Of a stretch of 64,000 nucleotides of DNA, positions 22,931 through 32,316 are shown one piece after another. Position 1 is the stretch's first letter. Each line of letters starts with the position of its first letter. Location of the stretch: the NCBI RefSeq assembly GCF_005502435.1, contig NZ_SCOU01000003.1, positions 469,321-533,320 on the forward strand, given 5' to 3'. This DNA is from Methylobacillus flagellatus. GTDB lineage: Bacteria; Pseudomonadota; Gammaproteobacteria; Burkholderiales; Methylophilaceae. Below the pieces are notes generated by a model. That model made no database searches. It was not told the origin of the DNA and saw nothing but the letters and a program-made list of their open reading frames with translations. The translations under genes and the position numbers were made by a program.

Positions 22931-25651
22931 ATGCAGCCGCAGTATCCTTTTCAAGAGATCGAACACGCCACCCAGCAGGGCTGGGCGACCAAGCAGACCT
23001 TCCGTGCCGTTGCCGACAGCAGCAAGCCCAAGTACTACTGCCTTTCCATGTTCCCTTACCCCAGCGGCAAGCTGCACATGGGCCATGTGCGCAACTACAC
23101 CATCGGTGACGTGCTGACGCGCTATCACCGCATGAAGGGCTACAACGTGCTGCAACCCATGGGCTGGGATGCGTTCGGCTTGCCCGCCGAGAATGCGGCG
23201 ATCCAGAACAAGGTGCCACCGGCCAAGTGGACTTATGACAACATCGCTTACATGAAGAAACAGCTGCAGTCGTTGGGCTTCGCCATCGACTGGAGCCGCG
23301 AGCTGGCCACCTGTCAGCCAGAGTATTACAAATGGAACCAGTGGCTGTTCCTGCGCATGCTGGAAAAGGGCATCGCCTATAAGAAGACGCAGGTGGTGAA
23401 TTGGGACCCGGTCGATCAGACCGTGCTGGCTAACGAGCAGGTCATCGACGGCCGTGGCTGGCGTACCGGCGCACTGGTGGAAAAGCGCGAGATCCCCGGC
23501 TATTACTTCAATATCACCGGCTATGCGCAGCAATTGCTGGACGACCTGGACAAACTGCCGGGCTGGCCCGAGCGCGTCAAGACCATGCAGGCCAACTGGA
23601 TAGGCAAGAGCACGGGCGTACGTTTTGCGTTCACGCATACCATTCAGGATGCGAGTGGCCAACTGATTGATGATGGCAAGTTGTGGGTGTTCACCACACG
23701 TGCCGACACCATCATGGGCGTGACCTTCTGCGCCGTGGCAGCCGAGCATCCGCTGGCGACACTGGCTGCGAGTTCGAATCCCACCCTTTCCGCCTTCATC
23801 GACAAGTGCAAGCAGGGCTCGGTGATGGAAGCCGACATGGCCACCATGGAAAAAGAAGGCATGGACACCGGCCTGACCGTGACCCATCCGCTGACCGGCG
23901 AGCAGGTGCCGGTCTGGGTGGGCAATTACGTGCTGATGACATACGGTGAAGGTGCCGTGATGGCCGTGCCCGCGCATGATGAGCGGGATTTTGCCTTTGC
24001 ACAGAAGTACCGCCTTCCTATCAAACAGAGTATTGCGGAGAAGGGGGAAGGGGGAAGTGAGAAGGGCTACGCGATTGAGGCCTGGCAGGAATGGTATGCA
24101 AGTAAGTCAGGATACTGCTGCAATTCCGGCAAATACGATGGTCTGAGCTACGAAGCCGCAGTGGATGCTATTGCCGCTGACCTGCACGCCAAAGGCTTGG
24201 GCGACAAGCAGATCAACTGGCGTCTGCGCGACTGGGGCGTGTCGCGTCAACGCTACTGGGGCTGCCCCATCCCTATCATCCACTGCGACAGTTGCGGGGA
24301 TGTGCCGGTGCCGGACGATCAGTTGCCGGTGAAGCTGCCTGAGGATTGCGTACCGGACGGTTCTGGCAATCCGCTCAACAAGCGCGAGGATTTCCTCAAC
24401 TGTGCCTGCCCAAAATGCGGTGCGCCAGCCAAGCGCGAGACCGACACCATGGATACCTTCGTGGACTCCAGCTGGTATTACGCGCGCTATGCCACCAGCA
24501 CGGTAGCCGGTGGCTTCAACCCGGATGCCATGGTGGATGCCGAAACCAATCACTGGATGCCGGTCGACCAGTACATCGGCGGTATCGAACATGCCATCCT
24601 GCACCTGCTGTATTCGCGCTTTTGGTGGAAGGTGATGGGGGATGTAGGCTTGCTGTCCCCGGCAACATCAGGGCGCGATGAAGGGCAAGGCGCAAGCAGC
24701 GCGGCAACACCGCCATTTACCTGCGATGATGTTTGCCGCGAGCCGTTTGCCAACCTGTTGACCCAGGGCATGGTGCTCAACCACATCTTCTCGCGCCGCA
24801 CTGACAAGGGCGGAATCCAGTATTACGCGCCGGAGGAAGTGACGCTGGTGCATGACGCTGCCGGCAAGCTCACTGGCGCTACGCTCAACGCGGACGGCTT
24901 GCCTGTCGATTTTCAGGGCATGGGCACCATGTCCAAATCCAAGCGTAATGGCGTGGACCCGCAAGCCCTCATCGAACAATATGGCGCGGATACCGCGCGT
25001 TTCTTTATGATGTTCGCTGCTCCCCCCGAGCAGACGCTTGAGTGGTCGGACAGCGGTGTGGAAGGCTCTCATCGCTTCCTCAAACGCTTGTGGGCGTTTA
25101 GCTATGCTTTGTCTGGTGAGGCCGTGTCGGCCATGCCGGAAAAACTGGGCAGTGTGCTGGCCGCTTCGCGCCGTGAGCTGCATCTGACCTTGAAGCAGGC
25201 CAATTACGATCTGGAACGTCAGCAGTTCAATACCGTGGCGTCTGGCAGCATGAAGATGCTGAACGCGCTGGAAAAATTGAGCAAGGATGGCGAACTTGGC
25301 TGGCAGGCGGTGGCGCGTGAAGGATTGTCGCTGCTGTTGCGGCTGCTGTCGCCCATCGCGCCGCATATCACACAAGCACTGTGGGCCGAGCTTGGTTACG
25401 GCGACGATATCCTCGCAGCGGACTGGCCTCAGCCACTGGACGCGGCGCTGGTGCAGGACGAGATCGAACTGGTGATCCAGGTCAACGGCAAGCTGCGTGG
25501 CAGCGTGACGGTAGCGCGCACACTGGAAAAGGCGGCCATCGAAGCCTTGGCGGTGGAACAGCCGTGCGTACAGAAATTCCTCGAAGACGGCGCCAGTGTG
25601 CGTAAAATCATCGTGGTACCGAACAAACTGATCAACGTGGTGGTGGGATAG
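22931..25651 (+). CDS. leuS: leucyl-tRNA synthetase, with in-frame insertions
   Basis: LeuRS charges tRNA-Leu. The protein has 906 residues, about 45 more than E. coli. The class I motif H-M-G-H, the CP1 editing domain, the zinc ribbon (C-D-S-C...C-P-K-C), the W-Y-Y-A-R-Y region and the anticodon-binding end are all present. Two extra segments stand out: a purine-rich E-K-G-E-G-G-S-E-K near residue 372, and about 25 residues at 576-603 (S-P-A-T-S-G-R-D). The KMSKS loop reads T-M-S-K-S (Thr666). A TATAAT at 22888-22893 may be its -10 box. The next gene, lptE, starts three bases after the stop. Confidence 0.95.
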   Translation: MQPQYPFQEIEHATQQGWATKQTFRAVADSSKPKYYCLSMFPYPSGKLHMGHVRNYTIGDVLTRYHRMKGYNVLQPMGWDAFGLPAENAAIQNKVPPAKWTYDNIAYMKKQLQSLGFAIDWSRELATCQPEYYKWNQWLFLRMLEKGIAYKKTQVVNWDPVDQTVLANEQVIDGRGWRTGALVEKREIPGYYFNITGYAQQLLDDLDKLPGWPERVKTMQANWIGKSTGVRFAFTHTIQDASGQLIDDGKLWVFTTRADTIMGVTFCAVAAEHPLATLAASSNPTLSAFIDKCKQGSVMEADMATMEKEGMDTGLTVTHPLTGEQVPVWVGNYVLMTYGEGAVMAVPAHDERDFAFAQKYRLPIKQSIAEKGEGGSEKGYAIEAWQEWYASKSGYCCNSGKYDGLSYEAAVDAIAADLHAKGLGDKQINWRLRDWGVSRQRYWGCPIPIIHCDSCGDVPVPDDQLPVKLPEDCVPDGSGNPLNKREDFLNCACPKCGAPAKRETDTMDTFVDSSWYYARYATSTVAGGFNPDAMVDAETNHWMPVDQYIGGIEHAILHLLYSRFWWKVMGDVGLLSPATSGRDEGQGASSAATPPFTCDDVCREPFANLLTQGMVLNHIFSRRTDKGGIQYYAPEEVTLVHDAAGKLTGATLNADGLPVDFQGMGTMSKSKRNGVDPQALIEQYGADTARFFMMFAAPPEQTLEWSDSGVEGSHRFLKRLWAFSYALSGEAVSAMPEKLGSVLAASRRELHLTLKQANYDLERQQFNTVASGSMKMLNALEKLSKDGELGWQAVAREGLSLLLRLLSPIAPHITQALWAELGYGDDILAADWPQPLDAALVQDEIELVIQVNGKLRGSVTVARTLEKAAIEALAVEQPCVQKFLEDGASVRKIIVVPNKLINVVVG

Positions 25652-25654
25652 CGC

Positions 25655-26182
25655 ATGCATAAACACAGATGGGTTCCTTCGTTCCTGCGTTTCGGGCTGG
25701 TGCTCTGCCTGCTGGCCATGAGCAGTTGTGGCTTCCAGTTGCGCGGTGTCAACGATATCGCCTTCAAGAGCTTGTATCTGCAAGGCCAGAATGTGAGCAT
25801 CGCGCGTGACCTCAAACGTTCCTTATTGAGCAATGGTGTTGCCTTGGTGCCCACGCCAGAGCAGGCGGATCTGATGTTGGAGATCCTGAGTGAATCCGCC
25901 GAGAAGCGCATTCTGTCACTGTCCGGCACGGGCCGGGTGCGTGAGTTCGAACTCAACTATCAGGTCAATTTCCGCATCAAGGACCCGTCAAACGAATTGT
26001 GGGGCATGCCACAAACCATCAGCGGCCGCCGCGACTTCACTTTTGACGATAGCCAATTGCTGGCTAAGCAGGGCGAAGAGGCGCGCCTCAATGATGATAT
26101 GCGTGCAGATGCGGTGCGTGAGTTGATGCACGTGCTGTCGGTGCAACGACCCAAGCCACGCACCAAGCCACCAGTCGAATAA
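25655..26182 (+). CDS. lptE: LPS-assembly lipoprotein LptE
   Basis: LptE is the outer-membrane lipoprotein that plugs LptD and binds LPS. The 175-residue protein has a lipoprotein signal with lipobox L-A-M-S-S-C (Cys25) and the family start C-G-F-Q-L-R-G. An alpha-beta domain follows (V-R-E-F-E-L-N-Y-Q-V-N-F, then D-D-M-R-A-D-A-V-R-E-L) with a basic, Pro-rich tail. It lies three bases after leuS and 18 before holA, the usual leuS-lptE-holA order of proteobacteria. LptD is encoded 7.5 kb away. Confidence 0.92.
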   Translation: MHKHRWVPSFLRFGLVLCLLAMSSCGFQLRGVNDIAFKSLYLQGQNVSIARDLKRSLLSNGVALVPTPEQADLMLEILSESAEKRILSLSGTGRVREFELNYQVNFRIKDPSNELWGMPQTISGRRDFTFDDSQLLAKQGEEARLNDDMRADAVRELMHVLSVQRPKPRTKPPVE

Positions 26183-26200
26183 CAGCAGCCTCGCTCCTCC

Positions 26201-27253
26201 ATGCAGCTTGCGATCACCCAGCTTGCACAGCATCTGACTCAAGCGCTAAAGCCACTTTATGTGTTCACGGGTGATGAGCCCTTGAGTCAGCGTGAAGCGC
26301 TGGATGCGCTGCGTGCCGCTGCACGAGCACAAGGCTATGAGGAGCGTCAAAGTCTGGTGGTGGAGCGCAGTTTCAACTGGCAGCAGCTGGCTAGCTACGG
26401 TCAGTCCGTGTCCTTGTTCTCGACCCTGCGTTTGCTGGAGCTGCGCATTCCCAGTGGCAAGCCGGGCACCGAGGGCAGCAAAGCCTTGCAGCAACTGGCC
26501 GCTGCACCGCCGCAGGATGTGTGCGTCATCGTATTGCTGCCGCGACTCGATAAGGACGCGCGCAACAGCAGCTGGTATGCCGCCTTGCAGCAGGCCGCTG
26601 TCTGTGTGCAACTGCAGGAAGTTACTCTTGCCGCGCTGCCGCAATGGATCGCGGAGCGTCTCGCGGCGCAGCAGCAGCAAGCCGATGGCGATACCTTGCA
26701 GTTCCTGGCGCAGCAGGTGGAAGGCAATCTGCTGGCTGCGCATCAGGAGATCCAGAAGCTGGGCTTGCTGTTCCCAGCCGGACGACTGGATGCAGAAGCC
26801 GTACGTGCTGCTGTGCTCAATGTGTCGCGCTATGACACCTTCCAGCTGGGTGATGCAGTACTGCTTGGCGATGCCGAGCGCACGGTGCGCATCCTGCGCG
26901 GCTTGCAGGAAGAGGGTGCGCAAGCAGTACCGGTGAGCCGCCTGCTCACCGACTGGGTGATACGCCCGCTGCTCAAGCTCAAGGAAGCCGAAGCGCAAGG
27001 CGAGTCGGCCAATGCCGCGATGCAGAAGGCCTATATCCGTTTCGACAAGCAGGACCTGTTCCGTCGTGCCGGCAATCGCCTGAGCCTGCGTCAGCTGCGC
27101 GCTGCGCTCGGCAGGCTGGCCGAGATCGATCAGCTTTCCAAAGGCATAGGCACTGCGGATGCCTGGCTGGAGATCTCCAGGCTATGCTCCGGCCTGGCGC
27201 AGGTTGGGTTCAGGTCGGCGGGGTCGTCACGCGCGGAGCGCCGCACGCGCTGA
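26201..27253 (+). CDS. holA: DNA polymerase III delta subunit
   Basis: HolA is the clamp-loader 'wrench' that opens the beta sliding clamp. The 350-residue protein has the opening L-Y-V-F-T-G-D-E-P-L typical of the family. A Rossmann-like domain I with a degenerate nucleotide site follows, then a helical domain II and a C-terminal collar domain (I-D-Q-L-S-K-G-I-G-T-A-D-A-W-L-E-I). It follows lptE by 18 bases. The last residues, S-S-R-A-E-R-R-T-R, form a basic tail beyond the usual end. Confidence 0.92.
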   Translation: MQLAITQLAQHLTQALKPLYVFTGDEPLSQREALDALRAAARAQGYEERQSLVVERSFNWQQLASYGQSVSLFSTLRLLELRIPSGKPGTEGSKALQQLAAAPPQDVCVIVLLPRLDKDARNSSWYAALQQAAVCVQLQEVTLAALPQWIAERLAAQQQQADGDTLQFLAQQVEGNLLAAHQEIQKLGLLFPAGRLDAEAVRAAVLNVSRYDTFQLGDAVLLGDAERTVRILRGLQEEGAQAVPVSRLLTDWVIRPLLKLKEAEAQGESANAAMQKAYIRFDKQDLFRRAGNRLSLRQLRAALGRLAEIDQLSKGIGTADAWLEISRLCSGLAQVGFRSAGSSRAERRTR

Positions 27254-27258
27254 GTAGC

Positions 27259-27624
27259 ATGTCCGAATTTGTCGATTATCTGCATGAGGTGTTCGTCCGG
27301 TTCGGCCCAGTCGAGGCGCGCAAGATGTTCGGCGGTTACGGGCTCTACCATCAAGGCGTCATGTTCGCGCTGGTCGTAGACGAACAGCTCTATCTCAAGA
27401 CCGATGCAGACAGTGCAGGGCTTTTTGCCGCTCGGGATCTGGCGCCATTCAGTTATCGCAGGGGCGATAAGACCATCAAAATGTCGTATCATCTTGCTCC
27501 GGAACAGATCTATGACGACGCGGAGCTGGCGGCCGTTTGGGCTCGCCGTGCATTTGCCGTGGCCTTGCACAGCAAACGCCGCAATACCGCACACAAAACA
27601 GGCAATACAGAAACCACACCATGA
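27259..27624 (+). CDS. TfoX N-terminal-domain protein
   Basis: A 121-residue protein with only the TfoX N-terminal domain: [16 protein letters not shown] near the start, then L-Y-L-K-T-D and [14 protein letters not shown]. In enteric and Vibrio TfoX this domain is joined to a second one and promotes competence. Single-domain forms have no proven role. The ATG at 27259 lies five bases after the holA stop, and its TGA overlaps the proA ATG (ATGA), so it is coupled to both. comEC lies elsewhere in this window. Confidence 0.85.
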   Translation: MSEFVDYLHEVFVRFGPVEARKMFGGYGLYHQGVMFALVVDEQLYLKTDADSAGLFAARDLAPFSYRRGDKTIKMSYHLAPEQIYDDAELAAVWARRAFAVALHSKRRNTAHKTGNTETTP

Positions 27625-28880
27625 GTGATATCAAACGTTATATGCAGCAGCTGGGGCAGCAAGCCCGTGCGGCTTCGCGCCTGATGGCCAAGGCTGATAG
27701 CAATGCCAAGAATCTGGCCTTGCTCAACATCGCCCATGCCATCCGGCGCGACCAGCAGGCCTTGCTGGCGGCGAATCAGGCCGATCTGGATGCGGCGCGT
27801 GCCGCAGGCATGGAAGCGGCCATGCTGGACCGTCTGGCGCTCAGTGAAAAATCCATCGCCACCATGGCTGAAGGCCTGGAGCAAATCGCCGCACTGGCGG
27901 ACCCCATCGGTGAGATCTCGGACATGAAATACCGTCCGACCGGCATTCAGGTCGGGCGCATGCGCGTGCCTCTGGGTGTGATCGGCATCATTTATGAAGC
28001 ACGTCCTAACGTCACCGTGGATGCCGCAGGCCTGTGCATCAAATCCGGTAATGCGGCCATCCTGCGTGGCGGCTCCGAAGCTATCCGCTGCAATCAGGCG
28101 CTGGCGGCGCTAGTGCACGAAGGCCTGGCGGCGGCAGGCTTGCCCAAAGCGGCTGTGCAGGTAGTGGACACCACGGATCGTGCAGCGGTGGGTGAGCTGA
28201 TCACCATGAAGCAGTATGTGGATGTCATCGTGCCACGCGGTGGCAAAGGCCTGATCGCGCGCATCTCGGAGGAGGCGCGTATCCCGGTGATCAAGCATCT
28301 GGATGGTAATTGCCATGTCTATGTGGATGATGAGGCGGATGCCGCCAAAGCGCTGCGTATCCTGGAGAACTCCAAGGCCCAGCGTCTGGGCACCTGCAAC
28401 ACGGCAGAATCACTGTTGGTGGCACGCAGTGTCGCGGCGGCACAATTACCGGCACTGGCCGCCATGCTGACGGCCAAGGGCATCGAGATCCGCGGCTGTG
28501 CCGAGACGCAGGCGCTGGTGGCGAACGCCAAGCCAGCGACAGAGGAAGACCATTACACTGAGTATCTGGATGCCATCATTTCGGTGAAGGTGGTGGCTGG
28601 GCTGGATGAAGCCATCGAGCACATCAACCAGCATTCCTCCCAGCACACCGAGGCTATCGTCACGGAGAACTACACCAAAGCACGTCGTTTCCTGCGCGAG
28701 GTGGATTCCAGCTCGGTGATGGTGAACGCCTCAACACGTTTTGCTGACGGTTTTGAGTATGGTCTGGGGGCCGAGATCGGCATCTCCACAGACAAGCTGC
28801 ATGCGCGCGGTCCGGTCGGCCTGGAAGGGCTGACCAGCCTCAAGTACATCGTGCTCGGTGACGGGCAGGTGCGCGGCTGA
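27621..28880 (+). CDS. proA: gamma-glutamyl phosphate reductase
   Basis: ProA reduces gamma-glutamyl phosphate to glutamate semialdehyde in proline synthesis. The 419-residue protein is of normal length for this aldehyde-dehydrogenase superfamily member. It shows [35 protein letters not shown] and the catalytic Cys in [11 protein letters not shown]. The ATG at 27621 overlaps the upstream TGA. ProC, the last enzyme of the pathway, is encoded at 44.2-45.0 kb. ProB is not in the window. Confidence 0.97.
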   Translation: MSDIKRYMQQLGQQARAASRLMAKADSNAKNLALLNIAHAIRRDQQALLAANQADLDAARAAGMEAAMLDRLALSEKSIATMAEGLEQIAALADPIGEISDMKYRPTGIQVGRMRVPLGVIGIIYEARPNVTVDAAGLCIKSGNAAILRGGSEAIRCNQALAALVHEGLAAAGLPKAAVQVVDTTDRAAVGELITMKQYVDVIVPRGGKGLIARISEEARIPVIKHLDGNCHVYVDDEADAAKALRILENSKAQRLGTCNTAESLLVARSVAAAQLPALAAMLTAKGIEIRGCAETQALVANAKPATEEDHYTEYLDAIISVKVVAGLDEAIEHINQHSSQHTEAIVTENYTKARRFLREVDSSSVMVNASTRFADGFEYGLGAEIGISTDKLHARGPVGLEGLTSLKYIVLGDGQVRG

Positions 28881-28911
28881 GTTTGCTGCTGCCGGGCAGG
28901 TTGATCAGGTC

Positions 28912-29556
28912 ATGATAGGCCTGCTGGGCGGTACTTTCGACCCTATCCATCTCGGGCACCTGCGTCTTGCGCAGGCGCTGAGTGCAGCGCTGAAGCTGAG
29001 CACGGTGAGATTCATTCCGGCGGCCGTGCCGCCACATCGCCCACAGCCGCAGGCTAGCGCCCATCAGCGTGCTTACATGGTCAGCCTTGCCATCGCAGCT
29101 TATCCGGAGTTCATGCTGGACACGCGTGAATTGCAACGCGACGGGCCATCGTACACAGTGAATACCTTGCAGGCGCTACGCGCAGAACTTGGTCAGCATG
29201 TTTCTTTGTGTCTGCTGTTGGGCCAGGATGCCTTTGCGGGCTTGGCCGGCTGGCACCACTGGCAGACCTTGCTGGAGTATGGTCATATCGTGATTGCCAC
29301 GCGTCCCGATAGTGAAACGCATGACTACAGCGCAGAACTGCAGCGCTGGCATGACGCGCATCATGTCAGCGCGCTTGAATTGTTGCGTGAGCAGCCAGCA
29401 GGCTGCATCTACCATCAGGCCATCCCGGCCTTGCCTGTTTCAGCAACCGCGATCCGGGCTGCTTTGGCCAAGGGCGAAGCGGTAGACGCCTGCTTGCCAG
29501 GTGCCGTGCTGGACTACATACGCGCCGAGCAACTCTACCTAAACCGACCTTGTTGA
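28912..29556 (+). CDS. nadD: nicotinate-nucleotide adenylyltransferase NadD
   Basis: NadD transfers AMP to nicotinate mononucleotide in NAD synthesis. The 214-residue protein starts I-G-L-L-G-G-T-F-D-P-I-H-L-G-H-L, with the class signature H-x-G-H. It has the end motif V-S-A-T-A-I-R. The ATG at 28912 is 31 bases after the proA stop. In many relatives rsfS and rlmH follow nadD, but here the next gene is a convergent esterase. NadC, the preceding enzyme, is encoded at 37.5-38.3 kb. Confidence 0.95.
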   Translation: MIGLLGGTFDPIHLGHLRLAQALSAALKLSTVRFIPAAVPPHRPQPQASAHQRAYMVSLAIAAYPEFMLDTRELQRDGPSYTVNTLQALRAELGQHVSLCLLLGQDAFAGLAGWHHWQTLLEYGHIVIATRPDSETHDYSAELQRWHDAHHVSALELLREQPAGCIYHQAIPALPVSATAIRAALAKGEAVDACLPGAVLDYIRAEQLYLNRPC

Positions 29557-29575
29557 TCCCCAATTAGTTACAGAC

Positions 29576-30262
29576 TCAGCTGCCGAGCACGCGCTGCAGA
29601 AAGTGCCGTATATCGTCCAGCTGAGGCCTGCACAAGCTGTGTGCCATGGGATATTCCTGCCATTCCAGTGCGCAGCCCAGCGTACGTAAGGCATCAGCAG
29701 AGGCTTCTGCACGTGCCAGGGTGATCACCTCGTCATACGTTCCATGGGCCATATAGATAGGCGTGGCGCGGCCAGCTGCGGTGGTTTCGGCGCTGGCCTT
29801 GTCAGCCAAGGGCAGGTAGGTGGACAAGGCCATCACGCCTGCTAACGGTTGGGTTTGCCGCAAGGCGGTATGCAGGGCGATCGCGCCACCTTGTGAAAAG
29901 CCTGCCAGTACGATGCGCTGGACACCATGGGCATATTCACGTTCTATCAGCGCGTTGATCTGGGTAGAGGTGGCATGGATGCCGGCCGCATCCTGTGGCG
30001 TGCCGGATGTCAGCCCGTACAGGTCATACCAGGCGGGCATGACATAGCCATTGTTCATGGTGACCGGGCGGGCGGGTGCATGCGGGAGGATGAAGCGTAC
30101 CTCCGGCATGTCCAGTTGTTCGACCACCGGGGCGAAGTCATGGCCATCTGCACCCAGGCCATGCAGCCAGATGACGCTGTTGGTGCTTTTCTGTGCACCA
30201 AGTTCGAGAGTGGCGAGTGCGGAGGTGTTAGCCAAAGAAGTACTCAAGAACGATGCCAGCAA
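29576..30262 (-). CDS. carboxylesterase/lysophospholipase-like hydrolase (phospholipase/carboxylesterase family)
   Basis: A serine hydrolase of the YvaK/acyl-protein-thioesterase family. It has the oxyanion region W-L-H-G-L-G-A-D-G-H-D-F, the nucleophile elbow G-F-S-Q-G-G-A, Asp in H-G-T-Y-D-E-V and His in M-A-H-S-L-C. No signal peptide is convincing, so it is cytosolic. No ATG is available. The frame opens at TTG 30262 (228 residues), but TTG 30247 or 30235 would give lengths nearer the family norm. The 5' end overlaps a small membrane ORF. The natural substrate is unknown. Confidence 0.85.
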   Translation of the reverse strand: MLASFLSTSLANTSALATLELGAQKSTNSVIWLHGLGADGHDFAPVVEQLDMPEVRFILPHAPARPVTMNNGYVMPAWYDLYGLTSGTPQDAAGIHATSTQINALIEREYAHGVQRIVLAGFSQGGAIALHTALRQTQPLAGVMALSTYLPLADKASAETTAAGRATPIYMAHGTYDEVITLARAEASADALRTLGCALEWQEYPMAHSLCRPQLDDIRHFLQRVLGS

Positions 30263-30329
30263 GGACGACCAACAGCAGCAGCGGGATCAGACTGATGCGA
30301 TCGAGGAATTGTTTGATGTGAGTGAGCAT
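30228..30329 (-). CDS. small hydrophobic protein, one predicted membrane helix
   Basis: A 33-residue reading frame (M-L-T-H-I-K-Q-F-L-D-R, then I-P-L-L-L-L-V-V-L-A-G-I-V-L) ends F-F-G before TAA. Its shape is a short cationic head plus one membrane span. An ATG at 30366-30368 could extend it to 46 residues. It overlaps the 5' end of the esterase gene, whose only start codons are TTG, so it may serve to couple translation. No homologous family is recognised. It could be chance. Confidence 0.35.
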   Translation of the reverse strand: MLTHIKQFLDRISLIPLLLLVVLAGIVLEYFFG

Positions 30330-30383
30330 GGCGGCCAATAAGAAGTAGTCTGTGACGCTAAGCGTCATTGCAGTTGGATGATA

Positions 30384-30413
30384 ACAAAAGAGCCTCGTAT
30401 GAGGCTCTTTTGT
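30384..30413. terminator. bidirectional rho-independent terminator
   Basis: A 13-base perfect stem, ACAAAAGAGCCTC with GAGGCTCTTTTGT, surrounds the loop GTAT. The A/T part of the stem supplies a U-run on both strands. It lies between the MxaD-like gene and the small ORF/esterase genes and would stop minus-strand transcription from the former. Confidence 0.88.
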
Positions 30414-30456
30414 CGTGTGGGCAGGCAGTCGGCGCTGCGCTGGCCATCGCTCCTGC

Positions 30457-30978
30457 TTACTTGCCTTCTGCAACCTTCTTGAGGTTGGCCAGGCCAGCGT
30501 CATAGACGCCATTCACGGCATTCAGCGCGGAAGCGTCATCCTGACCTGGTGGGATGGGCGGGTTCAGCTTGTACACGCGGTAGAAGCGACCAACCCAAGT
30601 GACGGTGCTTTCGCCAGCGCCAGGACCTGCCTTGACGGTGATGAAGGAGTTGTAATCGGCGACAGGCAGTACGCCTTCTACGATCTCATACTTGAGCTTC
30701 ATATCGGCATCGTCGGCGCTACGCAGCTTTTCGTAGATGGTGCCGCCACCCTTGAGGGTCAGCAGGCGGAACGTATCTTCGCCTTTCTTTTCCAACTTGG
30801 TGCTGGCCACAGCTGGGTGCCAAGCTTGCATGTTGCCGAAATCCTTGACCAGTGCCCACACCTTGGCTGGTTCAGCCTTGATGGTGACCGACTTTTCTAC
30901 TTTTTGTGGCGATGGGCCGTGAGCTGCAGCGCTCAGTGGCAACAGGGCCATGGCGAGTAGTGCAAACAATTTTTTCAT
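30457..30978 (-). CDS. periplasmic SRPBCC-family protein, MxaD-like
   Basis: A 173-residue exported protein. The signal peptide K-K-L-F-A-L-L-A-M-A-L-L-P-L-S-A-A-A-H ends near residue 19. A START/SRPBCC ligand-binding fold follows (V-W-A-L-V-K-D-F-G-N-M-Q-A-W-H-P, G-G-G-T-I-Y-E-K-L, S-T-V-T-W-V-G-R-F). Periplasmic members near methanol dehydrogenase genes are called MxaD and aid electron transfer to cytochrome cL. No dehydrogenase gene is visible here, so that role is inference. GGAG precedes the ATG by nine bases. It lies downstream of the YVTN propeller gene on the same strand. Confidence 0.75.
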   Translation of the reverse strand: MKKLFALLAMALLPLSAAAHGPSPQKVEKSVTIKAEPAKVWALVKDFGNMQAWHPAVASTKLEKKGEDTFRLLTLKGGGTIYEKLRSADDADMKLKYEIVEGVLPVADYNSFITVKAGPGAGESTVTWVGRFYRVYKLNPPIPPGQDDASALNAVNGVYDAGLANLKKVAEGK

Positions 30979-31118
30979 TCGAGATTCTCCAAAGTAATTA
31001 AAACGCCGAGCTTACTACTTCATTCAACGCTGGACCAAGCGATTGGTTACATAAAGCGAAGAAAAAAGATCCTTTATATCCACCTGCGATGGGCTTGCGC
31101 GATGTGGCTGTCGCGCGT

Positions 31119-32069
31119 TCATGGCAGGCTGGTGTCGATAAATTGGCCAAAGGCACGGCTTTGTTTGCCGGTGCTGATGGTGCTGATGACGTTCAGGGTG
31201 TCCGGGTCGATCACGGTGACCGTGTCGTCGAACCAGTTGGCCACGAATATGTGCTGGTCACTGGCGCTGATGCCTTCCGGGTAGCCGCCTACGTCTATGC
31301 TGGTCAATACTTGGCGGCTGGCAACGTCGATCACGGTGACATCATCGCCTTGCGTGTTGGTAACGAACAGGCGTCGCTGGTCCGGACTCAGTGCCACGCA
31401 GTAGGGATGTTCACCCACCTTGACGCTGCTGGTTTGCAGGCTGGCGGTGTCGATGATGGTCAGGCTGTTATCGTAGACATTCACGCTGTACAGCTGTTTG
31501 CCATCGCGGCGCAGCGTCAGGCCGAACGGGTGCGCACCGACCGGCACGCGCGCGCTGATGTTCCAGTCTTTGGTGTTGATGACAGCGACATCGTTGCTGT
31601 CGCGGTTGGCGACATACAACCATTGCCCGTCCGGGCTGGCGATCATGCCGGCCGGGGCCTTGCCTACCGACAGGCTACCTAGCGGCTGCAGGCTGGTGCT
31701 GTCAAAACGCAGGATCTGGTCATCGAACCAGTTGGCGACGAACACCTGGCTGTGGTCTGCAGACAAGGCCACGCCTACCGGCGCGCCCTTGATGGCAATG
31801 GTGCTGATGACGCGCTGCGTGTTGCTGTCGATCACCGATAGGCTTTGTTCTTCCACATTGGAGACGAACACACGTCCCAAGCGCGCTGAAACCGCCACGC
31901 CGACCGGTGCCTTGCCTACCGCGATGGTGGCGATCACCTTGTGATTGGTCACATCCAATACGGAAACCGAGTCACTTCCCTGGTTGGTGATGTAGGCGTG
32001 TCCGCCCGCCCATGCCGAAGCACTGGCGCACAGCAGGATGATACCCAGCAGGCGTAAAAGAGGATTCAA
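31119..32069 (-). CDS. exported YVTN-family seven-bladed beta-propeller protein
   Basis: A 316-residue secreted protein with a signal peptide ending S-A-W-A-G. Seven repeats of about 42 residues follow, each with a strand like (Y/F)-V-(T/A)-N, a turn with D-(S/D)-(V/Q), and V-I-D-x-x-(T/S/N) before I-x-x-G-x-x-P-x-G. It folds as a beta-propeller and has no catalytic motif. Propellers of this kind occur near PQQ-dehydrogenase genes in methylotrophs and may bind redox partners or cofactor. The last repeat is shorter and probably closes the ring with the first. A good promoter lies upstream at 32191-32220. Confidence 0.85.
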   Translation of the reverse strand: MNPLLRLLGIILLCASASAWAGGHAYITNQGSDSVSVLDVTNHKVIATIAVGKAPVGVAVSARLGRVFVSNVEEQSLSVIDSNTQRVISTIAIKGAPVGVALSADHSQVFVANWFDDQILRFDSTSLQPLGSLSVGKAPAGMIASPDGQWLYVANRDSNDVAVINTKDWNISARVPVGAHPFGLTLRRDGKQLYSVNVYDNSLTIIDTASLQTSSVKVGEHPYCVALSPDQRRLFVTNTQGDDVTVIDVASRQVLTSIDVGGYPEGISASDQHIFVANWFDDTVTVIDPDTLNVISTISTGKQSRAFGQFIDTSLP

Positions 32070-32190
32070 AGTATCGGTAGCGCGATCAGTAATATTGTCG
32101 AGGTCGGGTTGGATAGGGGCTGTGCTAGCGGGATATCGGTTGAACGTGACGATGGTAAAACGTGGTGTTCGTGTAACTGGTTGACGAAAC

Positions 32191-32220
32191 AGTATAAGCG
32201 TTGCTCAAGTTGAGCGTCAA
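32191..32220 (-). promoter_or_regulatory. putative sigma70 promoter of the YVTN propeller gene
   Basis: On the minus strand, TTGACG (32220-32215) and TATACT (32196-32191) are 18 bases apart. A small palindrome GCTCAA-C-TTGAGC type element (32203-32215) lies in the spacer and could be an operator. The leader would be about 115 bases. Confidence 0.55.
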
Positions 32221-32316
32221 TGTCTGGGCTGGAGTGCTTGGCCTGCCCTGAATCTGCGCTTTCCAAGCAGGTCGAATTGTGGAAAAATTGACCTTAAATA
32301 TTTGAGGTTGAACATC

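Noticed and set aside
30330..30512. Upstream extension of the small membrane ORF to 94 residues
   Set aside because: It would run through a strong terminator and is rich in Arg, Pro and His without motif.
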